NCBI RefSeq assembly: GCF_016862455.1
Contig: NZ_BOMZ01000075.1
Span: 1-64,000 of the forward strand
Source of the DNA: Actinoplanes utahensis
GTDB taxonomy: Bacteria; Actinomycetota; Actinomycetes; Mycobacteriales; Micromonosporaceae
Direction: 5' to 3'
Length of the DNA: 64,000 nucleotides
Under the pieces are notes generated by a model. That model had not been told where the DNA came from. It did no database searches and saw nothing but the letters and a program-made list of their open reading frames with translations. The position numbers and the translations under genes were made by a program. Numbering within the stretch: the first letter of the stretch is position 1; each line of letters begins with the position of its first letter. Below, in pieces: positions 52,545 to 59,545 of the stretch.

Positions 52545-54659
52545 TCAGGTACGCAGCACGACCAGGCGGCGGGTCGCCCGGGTCATCGCGACATAACGGT
52601 CGACGGCGCCCTCGATCCCGTCCCCGAACGTCTCCGGGTCGACCACCACGACGAGGTCGAACTCCAGGCCCTTGGACAGTTCGGGCGTGAGGACCCGTAC
52701 CCCCGGGGCGGTGATCGGACCGGTGGCGATCACGCAGGCCGTGCCCTCGCGGTGATCCGCCAGGATCTCCTCCAGCTCGGTGACGCGACCGTGGTGGACC
52801 GGGATACCGCTGCTCCGGATCGAGGACGGCACGTTGGCGTCCGGCAGCGCGGCCCGGATCACCGGCTCCGCCTCGGCCATCACCTCCTCCGGCGTCCGGT
52901 AGTTGATGGTCAGCGACGCCATCGCGATCCGCTCCAGACCCACCCGTTCCAGGCGCTCGCGCCACGACTCGGTGAACCCGTGCCGCGCCTGCGCCCGGTC
53001 CCCGACGATGGTGAGACTGCGCGACGGGCAGCGCGACAGCAGCATCCGCCACTCCGCGTCGGTGAGCTCCTGCGCCTCGTCCACCACGATGTGCGCGAAC
53101 GGACCGGCCAGCAGGTCCGGATCGGCGGCCGGCAGCGCGCCGCCGGAGTCGAGCACCTCGCGCAGATCCTGCTGGCGCAGCATGGACATCAGGCCCTCGC
53201 CGTCGTCGTACTCGTTCGACGCGATCAGATCGTCGACGACCCGGTCCATCGCCCGCCGGCCGGCCGCGACGGCGGCCCGCTCCCGGCGCCGCCGCTCGGA
53301 CGCCTCCGGATCGCCGAGCCGCTGCCGGGCCGCGTCGAGCAGCGGCAGATCGGACACCGTCCACGCCCGCGGCTCGGCCCGCTGCAACGCGCGGACCTCC
53401 TCGGCGCTCAGCCAGGGAGCGCATCGGCGCAGGTAGGCCGGGACCGACCAGAGATCGGCGACCAGGTCCGCCGCCTGCAGGATCGGCCACGCCCGGTGCA
53501 GCGCGGTCCGCAGCTCCCGGCTGCGCGCCAGCTCCGCCTCACCGGCGCCGGAACGCTCGGCGAGGATCGCCAGCAACTCCTCCCAGATCTGGTCGCGCGC
53601 CTCGTTGTGCGGGGTGCCGGGATCCGGCGCCTCGAACGCCGCCGCCCAGTCGGCCCCGGTCACCCGGACGTCGCCGTCGTCGGTGCTGACGACCAGCGGC
53701 GCCATCGGCGGCTCCTGATAGAACCGGACCGCCGCGTCGATCGCGCCGACCAGATCCGCCGACGCCTTCAGCCGGGCCGCCGCCGGATCGGCCTCGGTTC
53801 CGGCGTGCGCGCCCTCGGCGACCAGGTCCCGGACCGTGCACGTCTGCACGTCGTCCTCACCCAGGTTCGGCAGGACGTCGGCGACGTACGCGAGATAGGG
53901 CTCGTGCGGCCCGACGAACAGCACGCCGCCCCGGCCCCGGCCCAGGCGTGGATCGCGATAGCGCAGGTAGGCGGTCCGGTGCAGGGCTACCACGGTCTTG
54001 CCGGTGCCCGGCCCGCCGTCGACCACCAGGGCGCCCGCCGACCCGGCCCGGATGATCGCGTCCTGGTCGGCCTGAATCGTGCCGAGCACGTCGCGCATCC
54101 GCGGCGACCGGCTGCCGCCCAGACTGGCGATGAACGCCGACTGGTCGTCCAGCGCCGCGTTGGCCGCCAGTTCGCCGGCGTCGAACACCTCGTCCCAGTA
54201 GTCGACGACCCGGCCGTCCGTCCACCGGTACCGGCGGCGGCTGACCAGGCCCATCGGGTCGGCGTGGGTGGCGCCGAAGAACGGCTCCGCGGCCGGCGAC
54301 CGCCAGTCCACCAGCAGCCGGCCGCCCGCGCCGTCGGTCAGCCCGAGCCGCCCCACGTAGACCGTCGCGCCGTCCTCGAACACCATCCGGCCCAGGCACA
54401 GGTCCAGGCTGTACCGGCGCAGCGACCGCAGCCGCGCGTTCATCCGCCGGATCGCGTCGTCCCGGTCGACCGCCTGCCGCCCTTTCCCGGCGGGCGCCCG
54501 CCGTTCCGCGTCCAGCCGTTCCGACAATTCAGCGATCGACTGCCCGAGGCTTTCCGCCATCTCCGCGAAATGCTTGTCGTCGGCCGCGGTCATCGCCGGA
54601 TCAGCCTTCGCGGCGAGCCGCTCAGGCAAGGCGAAAGCACTGGTGGTCGTACGGTTCAC
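52545..54659 (-). CDS. helR: HelR-like RNA polymerase-recycling helicase/ATPase
   Basis: 704-residue UvrD/Rep-like superfamily 1 protein. Walker A VDGGPGTGKTVVALH near residue 217, motif II VVDEAQELT, motif III LTIVGDRAQARHG, and late motifs SKGLEFDLVVVVDP and VAMTRATRRLVVL. The N-terminal TTSAFALPERLAAKADPA and the coiled-coil segment match HelR/HelD proteins, which use ATP to strip and recycle RNA polymerase; Streptomyces HelR displaces rifamycin from it. GTG 54659 is chosen because GGGGAT precedes it and homology begins there. A rifamycin-associated element lies 54 bp upstream, supporting HelR over a DNA-repair helicase. Confidence 0.88.
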   Translation of the reverse strand: MNRTTTSAFALPERLAAKADPAMTAADDKHFAEMAESLGQSIAELSERLDAERRAPAGKGRQAVDRDDAIRRMNARLRSLRRYSLDLCLGRMVFEDGATVYVGRLGLTDGAGGRLLVDWRSPAAEPFFGATHADPMGLVSRRRYRWTDGRVVDYWDEVFDAGELAANAALDDQSAFIASLGGSRSPRMRDVLGTIQADQDAIIRAGSAGALVVDGGPGTGKTVVALHRTAYLRYRDPRLGRGRGGVLFVGPHEPYLAYVADVLPNLGEDDVQTCTVRDLVAEGAHAGTEADPAAARLKASADLVGAIDAAVRFYQEPPMAPLVVSTDDGDVRVTGADWAAAFEAPDPGTPHNEARDQIWEELLAILAERSGAGEAELARSRELRTALHRAWPILQAADLVADLWSVPAYLRRCAPWLSAEEVRALQRAEPRAWTVSDLPLLDAARQRLGDPEASERRRRERAAVAAGRRAMDRVVDDLIASNEYDDGEGLMSMLRQQDLREVLDSGGALPAADPDLLAGPFAHIVVDEAQELTDAEWRMLLSRCPSRSLTIVGDRAQARHGFTESWRERLERVGLERIAMASLTINYRTPEEVMAEAEPVIRAALPDANVPSSIRSSGIPVHHGRVTELEEILADHREGTACVIATGPITAPGVRVLTPELSKGLEFDLVVVVDPETFGDGIEGAVDRYVAMTRATRRLVVLRT

Positions 54660-54712
54660 GGCATCCCCGATTCGGCAGACTGCGTTACGGTGTGCGATTC
54701 TCCGCCGTATCC

Positions 54713-54732
54713 GGGGTCTTGCCGCAAGCCCC
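54713..54732 (-). promoter_or_regulatory. rifamycin-associated element (RAE)-like palindrome
   Basis: On the minus strand this reads GGGGCTTGCGGCAAGACCCC. It matches the published actinobacterial RAE (GGGGCTTGCGGCAAGCCCC, as I recall it) except for one inserted A in the right arm. It sits in the 119-bp gap upstream of the HelR-like gene, the position where RAEs drive rifamycin-inducible genes. A TA-rich TATAGC lies just 5' of it on that strand. Confidence 0.85.
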
Positions 54733-54778
54733 ACCCTGTGCTATAGCTTAGAAGTGGCGGGGGAGTGGTTGTTCCTCC

Positions 54779-55786
54779 TCAATCGCCATTCATCAATTCT
54801 CGCACCCGCGGAATCACCTGCTCGGCATAGAGCGTGATGCAGGACATCAGCTGATCGTGCGGCAGCGTCCCGTGGGAGTACTTCAGGTCGAAACGGTCGA
54901 TGCCGAGCGCCCGGATCGTCGCCGCGATCTTCCGGGCGACCGTCTCCGGCGAGCCGACATGCCAGGCGCCCTCGGTGACGTCGGCCTCGAACCGGTCCCG
55001 GGTCATCGGCGGCCAGCCCCGCTCCCGGCCGATCCGGTCCAGGTTGCGGCGGGCGTGCGGCCACAGCACGTCCACCGCCTCCTGATCGGTGGCCGCCACG
55101 AAACCGGGACAGTGCACGGCGATCGGCTGCGGCTCCTGCTCCAACTCCGTCAAGGCGCGGTGGTACAGCTCGGTGTACGGGGCGAACCGTGCCGGAGCGC
55201 CACCGATGATCGCCAGGACCAGCGGCATGCCGTACCGGGCGGCACGGACCACCGACTCCGGGCTGCCGCCGACACCGATCCAGGTCCGGATCGCGCCCGA
55301 CTCCGTCTTCGGGTACACCTGCTGGTCGCGCAGCGGCGGCCGGATCGAACCCGTCCAGCTCACCGGGCCCTCGGTGAGCAACTCCGACATCAGGTCCAGC
55401 TTCTCGGCGAACAGGCGCTCGTAGTCGCCCAGGTCGAAACCGAACAGCGGGAACGACTCGGTGAACGAACCACGGCCCAGGATGATCTCGGCGCGGCCGC
55501 GGGCGACGGCGTCCAGGGTGGCGAAGCGCTCGAACACCCGTACCGGATCATCGGAGCTCAGCACCGTGACCGCCGTGCCCAGCCGGATCCGCTCGGTCCG
55601 CGCCGCGATCGCCGCGAGAACGATCTCCGGCGCCGAGACCGCGTAATCGTCGCGATGGTGCTCGCCGACGCCGAAGAAGTCGAGCCCCAGACGGTCGGCG
55701 AGCACACCCTGCTCGACGACGTCCCGGATCACCTCCGGATAGGGCTTGCCGTTGACGTCACCGAAAGTATCCAGGCCGAATTCCAC
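54779..55786 (-). CDS. LLM-class flavin-dependent oxidoreductase
   Basis: 335-residue bacterial-luciferase-like monooxygenase. MEFGLDTFGD at the start, VGEHHRDDY near 40-48, VLSSDDPVRVFERFATLD near 75-92, and GVGGSPESVVRAARYGMPL near 170 are typical group 1 luciferase-like features. It probably uses FMNH2 or F420H2; the cofactor is not decided by the sequence. It lies nine bases downstream of smpB and may be cotranscribed with it; the helR promoter region follows. Confidence 0.87.
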   Translation of the reverse strand: MEFGLDTFGDVNGKPYPEVIRDVVEQGVLADRLGLDFFGVGEHHRDDYAVSAPEIVLAAIAARTERIRLGTAVTVLSSDDPVRVFERFATLDAVARGRAEIILGRGSFTESFPLFGFDLGDYERLFAEKLDLMSELLTEGPVSWTGSIRPPLRDQQVYPKTESGAIRTWIGVGGSPESVVRAARYGMPLVLAIIGGAPARFAPYTELYHRALTELEQEPQPIAVHCPGFVAATDQEAVDVLWPHARRNLDRIGRERGWPPMTRDRFEADVTEGAWHVGSPETVARKIAATIRALGIDRFDLKYSHGTLPHDQLMSCITLYAEQVIPRVRELMNGD

Positions 55787-55795
55787 GGCAAGATC

Positions 55796-56284
55796 CTAAC
55801 GGCGGCCCCGGACGCCCTTCAGGCGTCGGCCCATCTCCTTCGCGATCTCCTTCTTGGCGTCCCGCTCGGCCATGACCTGCCGTTTGTCGTACGACTTGAG
55901 CCCTCGCGCCAGACCCAGCTCGATCTTGGCCCAGCCGTCCTTGAAGTACAGCGACAGCGGCACCAGGGTGAGACCCGAACCGTCCTTGAGCTGGTTCAGG
56001 ATCTTGATGATCTCGACCTTGTGCAACAGCAGCTTCCGGGTACGGCGCGGAGCATGATTCGTCCACGAACCGAACCCGTACTCCGCGATGTGCAGGCCGT
56101 AAAGCATGATCTCGCCCTCGTGCTCCTGCGCGAACGTGTCGACGAGCGACGCCCGGCCCAGGCGCAGCGACTTCACCTCGGTGCCCGCCAGCACCAGACC
56201 CGCCTCGAACGTCCTCAGAATGGCGTAGTCGTGCCGTGCCTTCTTGTTCGACGCGACGAGCTTGACACCGGTCTCCCTAGGCAC
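55796..56284 (-). CDS. smpB: SsrA-binding protein
   Basis: 162-residue SmpB, which binds tmRNA and brings it to stalled ribosomes. Family blocks: VASNKKARHDYAI, GLVLAGTEVKSLRLGRASLVD, EHEGEIMLYGLHIAEY, and RKLLLHKVEIIKILNQL, followed by a basic C-terminal tail (KKEIAKEMGRRLKGVRGRR) that enters the ribosomal A site. No ssrA gene is found in the window. Its start overlaps the end of the DUF4177-like gene by eight bases. Confidence 0.97.
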   Translation of the reverse strand: MPRETGVKLVASNKKARHDYAILRTFEAGLVLAGTEVKSLRLGRASLVDTFAQEHEGEIMLYGLHIAEYGFGSWTNHAPRRTRKLLLHKVEIIKILNQLKDGSGLTLVPLSLYFKDGWAKIELGLARGLKSYDKRQVMAERDAKKEIAKEMGRRLKGVRGRR

Positions 56285-56585
56285 GCTCGTCCACCGCGGA
56301 GGTCTGCATCGCCACCAGATCGGCGGGAATGGGGCGGCGCATCGAATACGTCACGCTGCTGAGCCGGTGCGGCTCACCGATCACATGAATCACCGAACGC
56401 TCGTACGCCTGCCAGCCGGCCGCGCCCGCCCGGTTCAGGTGCCGCAGGTCGTCGAACCGCTCGTCGGTGCCCCAGCGCAACACCCCACCCGGATGGTGGA
56501 ACGTCGCGGTCCAGTCCATGAAACGGTCGGCGCCGAGCGTGCCCGCCGCGCGGTACTCGAGTCGCGCGTATTCCCAGTTGTCCAC
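56277..56585 (-). CDS. small DUF4177-like protein
   Basis: 102-residue cytoplasmic protein beginning MDNWEYARLEYRAAG. The pattern WEY...V/L, later LRHLNRAGAAGWQAYERSVI, resembles the DUF4177 family (beta-strand, then a Leu-Asn-X2-Gly-X2-GW motif). Function unknown. It overlaps smpB by eight bases in the same direction, so the two are probably cotranscribed. Confidence 0.65.
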   Translation of the reverse strand: MDNWEYARLEYRAAGTLGADRFMDWTATFHHPGGVLRWGTDERFDDLRHLNRAGAAGWQAYERSVIHVIGEPHRLSSVTYSMRRPIPADLVAMQTSAVDERA

Positions 56586-56686
56586 CGGATGATTATGCCG
56601 TCCGATTCAGCCCCTCGCCGTCCGGGAAACGACCTTCGTTCGACTTCCGCCAGCCGGCCCCGGGCGCCGGTGCGCGACCCCCGGCA

Positions 56687-56920
56687 GTGGGCTCTCGGGG
56701 TGCCGGTGGGCGGTGCCTGGCGGTGGGCTCTCGGGGTGCCGGTGGGCGGTGCCTGGCGGTGGGCTCTCGGGGTGCCGGTGGGCGGTGCCTGGCAGCGAGC
56801 TTCGGGGTGCCCGTGCGCGGCACCTGGCAGCGAGCTTCGGCGTGCCGGTGGCCGGCAGTGGGCCTCGGGGTGCCGGTGCGCGGCGCCTGGCAGCGAGCCC
56901 GGGGCGACGGTGCGCGCCGC
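56687..56920. repeat. 36-bp tandem array
   Basis: Three nearly exact 36-bp copies, starting GTGGGCTCTCGGGGTGCCGG (56687, 56723, 56759), then three or more diverged copies to about 56920. The unit is a multiple of three, so frames run through it and would encode 12-residue repeats, but no start signal or homology supports a gene. It occupies most of the 345-bp gap between the DUF4177-like and DUF1801 genes. Confidence 0.85.
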
Positions 56921-56930
56921 GCTGGCCGGG

Positions 56931-57362
56931 TCAGCGCGGCTCGGTGGTCACGGTGCGGCCGGCGAGATGCCGGAAACCGCGGCCCACCAGGTCCGTCAAG
57001 ACCGCGTGGTCCACGTCGGCGAGCCGTTTCAGATAGAGGCAGGACTTGCCGGTACGGTGCGGGCCGAGCCGGGCCAGCAGTTCGTCGTGGCCGTCGAAGC
57101 CGGTGGAGATGTAGAGGGTCAGCGCCTGCTTGCGCGGCGACAATCCGACCGGCGGCCAGTCGCCTTCGCGGCCGGACGCGTACCGGTAGTGGTAGGTCCC
57201 GAAACCGATGATCGAACCACCCCACATCGCCGGCTCCACCCCGGTCGCCTCGGTCATCAGCGCGACAGCCGCCTCCGCGTCGGCCCGGCGTGCCGGATCC
57301 GTGACCGCGGCGAGGAACGCCGCCACGCTCTGATCGTTCCGTGTCGTCTTCGCCTCAGCCAT
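56931..57362 (-). CDS. DUF1801 domain protein
   Basis: 143-residue protein beginning MAEAKTTRNDQSVAAFLAAV. The sequence (ADAEAAVALMTEATGVEPAMWG, then IGFGTYHYRYASGREGDW and LARLGPHRTGKSCLYLKRL) fits the DUF1801 / YdhG-like fold, related to a frataxin-like shape. Function unknown. ATG 57362 is chosen because the conserved region starts there; longer frames add an Arg/Pro-rich segment. Confidence 0.8.
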   Translation of the reverse strand: MAEAKTTRNDQSVAAFLAAVTDPARRADAEAAVALMTEATGVEPAMWGGSIIGFGTYHYRYASGREGDWPPVGLSPRKQALTLYISTGFDGHDELLARLGPHRTGKSCLYLKRLADVDHAVLTDLVGRGFRHLAGRTVTTEPR

Positions 57363-58016
57363 CCCGTCAGTCTGGACCGTCACGCCCGCTACCGGGATCG
57401 CCCGCACGGAGCAACCGCCGACGGTCGGCAACCCGCGTGGGGTCGGGCGCGGACGACGGCCTGATGCGGCTACGGCGGACCCTGGCGCGTATCGGTTCCG
57501 TGCCGGTTGCGGTTTGTCCGGCTGGTTGTGGCTGCTGACTCGGAAGTCGGCCATCACCGAAGCTCATGCCTTGATCGAAGACGTTATGTCAACCGCGCCC
57601 AGCGGCCGACTTTCCCGCACCGCACGGTCGTCGCAAGGACACGGATGGCTGTCTCAAGGCGCTCGAGACAGCAGTGACGACCAGCTGGTGTGGATCTTGT
57701 CCGGCTGGTAGTAGGGGCTGTCTCGGCGCAGCTGAGACAGCCCCACAACCAGCCGGGGGTGACCGGGGCGGGCATGCATGAGCCGCACCCGGGGGCGGTC
57801 GGGAGGGGACGCCTGCCGTTGCCGCCGCGAGGCACGGGACGCTTGCGTGGCCCGTACGAAGGCATGGTGTGAGAGAAGTGCCGCGGACCGGAAGCGGACA
57901 GGGGTCGTGGCGGTGCTGACTTCGCGCGCGGGGTGCTGTGGTCCCGGGAAGTGGCCCGTGCGCGGTGTGGAAGCCGGGCGGGGTGGACGGGCCGTCGCAG
58001 GCGGATCGGATGACGG
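57363..58016. other. intergenic region with IS-end-like inverted repeats
   Basis: No gene is recognised in this 654-bp stretch. It holds AAGTCGGCC/GGCCGACTT (57544-57552, 57604-57612) and two related hairpins sharing GGCTGTCTC: GCTGTCTC...GAGACAGC (57648-57672) and GGGGCTGTCTC...GAGACAGCCCC (57714-57744). GGCTGTCTC-like ends are common in insertion sequences. It may be the scar of a lost element, or terminators. Confidence 0.5.
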
Positions 58017-58055
58017 GTGCGGGGTTCGGGCGGGTGTGACGGCCGAACCCCGCAC
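58017..58055 (-). terminator. hairpin terminator after CBM2 esterase gene
   Basis: GTGCGGGGTTCGG pairs perfectly with CCGAACCCCGCAC (13 bp, 13-base loop), 13 bp beyond the stop of the minus-strand esterase gene. Confidence 0.8.
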
Positions 58056-58068
58056 ACCGGATTCCGGG

Positions 58069-59151
58069 TCAGGGGAGGGCGGCCCGGACGGCGGGGAGCC
58101 AGCGGGCGGCGATCTTGGCGTTGCCCGCGTTGTTGGGGTGGACGCCGTCGTAGGTGTCGGTCGTGGTGTCGAAGCCGGTCCACTGGTCGACGACGGTGAT
58201 CGGGGAGGCGTCGGTGGACAGGGCGGCGGCCCAGGACGGGATCGCGGCGTTCAGGGTCACCACGCGCTGGCCGCAGTCGGTGCAGGTGGGCGGGTTCAGC
58301 GGGATGATCTGGGCGACGATGATCTTGATACGGGGGTTGGCGGCGCGCATCTGGCCGACCAGGGTGGTGTAGGCGTTCAGGATCGTGGTGGCCGGGATGT
58401 TGCTCCACGCGTCGTTGGTGCCGAAGTGCATCAGGACCACGTCGGGATCGCTCGCGGCGAGCCAGGCGGGCAGCATGTTCTGGCCGGCGACGTTGGTGAC
58501 CTGGTAACCGCCGTGGCCCTCGTGCTCGCCGTCGTAGGGGAAGCCGCAGCCGTCGCCGGGCAGCGTGCCGACGAAGTCGACCTCGGCGGCGGGCAGCTGC
58601 TGCCACAGCATGGCGCGCCAGCAGCCGGGGGAACCGGTGATCGAGTCGCCGAGCGCCATGATCTTCGTCTTGGGGTCGCCGGTGGGGTCCGGTGTCGGCT
58701 CGGTGGGCGTGGGGTCGGTGGGCGTGGGATCGACCGTGCCGGTGCAGGCCACGCCGTTCAGGGTGAACGACGTGGGCACCGGGTTGGAGCCGGTCCACGA
58801 GCCGTTGAAGCCGAACGAGGCGGTGCCGCCGGTGGCCACGGCGCCGTTCCAGCCGGCGTTGCGGACGGTGACCGAGGAGCCGGACTGGGTGACCGAACCG
58901 TTCCACAACTGGCTGACGGTCTGGCCGGCGGGGAATGTGAACGCCACCGTCCAGCCGGTGACGGGGGCGCCGAGATTGGTGACGTCGACGTTTGCGCCGA
59001 AGCCGCCGGACCATTGGCTGGACACCGTGTATTTCACCGAGCAGCCCACGGCGGCTTGCGCGGCCCCGCCGGTGACCAGGGTGAACGCTGCCGCGGTGGT
59101 CGTGGAGACGAGTGTGGTCAGGCCGAGGGCGGCCCATTTCCGTCGATGCAT
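58069..59151 (-). CDS. secreted CBM2-SGNH esterase (CE3-like acetyl xylan esterase)
   Basis: 360 residues. Signal peptide about 1-33; CBM2 about 35-136 (GCSVKYTVSSQWSGGFGANV); Pro/Thr/Asp linker (DPTPTDPTPTEPTPDP); SGNH domain about 160-360 with IMALGDSITGSPGCW (Ser), MHFGTNDAW (Asn) and DGVHPNNAG (Asp, His). It resembles CE3-type acetyl xylan esterases, removing acetyl groups from hemicellulose while anchored to cellulose. A perfect CebR box lies 53 bp upstream, so it likely shares control with the GH74-GH48-AA10 genes. Confidence 0.9.
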   Translation of the reverse strand: MHRRKWAALGLTTLVSTTTAAAFTLVTGGAAQAAVGCSVKYTVSSQWSGGFGANVDVTNLGAPVTGWTVAFTFPAGQTVSQLWNGSVTQSGSSVTVRNAGWNGAVATGGTASFGFNGSWTGSNPVPTSFTLNGVACTGTVDPTPTDPTPTEPTPDPTGDPKTKIMALGDSITGSPGCWRAMLWQQLPAAEVDFVGTLPGDGCGFPYDGEHEGHGGYQVTNVAGQNMLPAWLAASDPDVVLMHFGTNDAWSNIPATTILNAYTTLVGQMRAANPRIKIIVAQIIPLNPPTCTDCGQRVVTLNAAIPSWAAALSTDASPITVVDQWTGFDTTTDTYDGVHPNNAGNAKIAARWLPAVRAALP

Positions 59152-59203
59152 GGGGATGCCTTCCGGAGGAGGTGCTTGACGGGACGTGTGGAACGGCGCA
59201 CGC

Positions 59204-59217
59204 TGGGAGCGCTCCCA
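59204..59217. promoter_or_regulatory. second CebR box
   Basis: TGGGAGCGCTCCCA, identical to the box at 32406-32419, upstream of the CBM2-SGNH esterase gene. Confidence 0.88.
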
Positions 59218-59237
59218 ATTTAACGTATGTCAATGTC

Positions 59238-59252
59238 TGGGAGGGGCTCCCA
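59238..59252. promoter_or_regulatory. degenerate CebR-like half-site pair
   Basis: TGGGAG-GGG-CTCCCA has both CebR arms but a 3-bp spacer instead of CG. It lies 20 bp beyond the perfect box and may be an auxiliary or decayed site. Confidence 0.45.
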
Positions 59253-59469
59253 TCCGTCATTCGACCAGAACGCCGCCACGCGAGGTGCTGGATCAGACGT
59301 GCGGCGCGATGGGATGGGTGCCGCACGGGTCGGGTGGCCGTGGTGGGGGAGAGGTCGGCAGCGCGGGGGCGCCGCGGCCTCGCTCGGCGGTCACCGGCCG
59401 GGAGAGCGCGGGGAGAGCGGGTGCTACGGGACCCGTCTCCCCGCGGTTCCGGCAGCCTCCGCTCGGCGT

Positions 59470-59545
59470 CTCCGGCCGGTCATCGCGCTGACGTCAGAGC
59501 CCTCTGTTGGGCGTCGTCTCCAGCCGGTCATCGCGCTGACGTCAG
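59470..59545. repeat. 48-bp-spaced direct repeat overlapping glcF end
   Basis: A 28-bp sequence (59470-59497, ending GGTCATCGCGCTGACGTCAG) recurs with one mismatch at 59518-59545. The second copy contains the glcF stop, so the first is a duplicated gene end in the intergenic space. The remaining gap (59152-59469) has only the CebR sites. Confidence 0.75.

Noticed and set aside
56687..56920. CRISPR array
   Set aside because: Units are contiguous with no unique spacers, and no cas genes are present.
56687..57211. A repeat protein with 12-residue Gly/Arg units
   Set aside because: The frame covers the 36-bp array and then runs antisense to the DUF1801 gene; no start signal or known family.
57514..57711. 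Small plus-strand gene in the gap before the CBM2 esterase
   Set aside because: No ribosome binding site or plausible composition, and it overlaps the inverted repeats.
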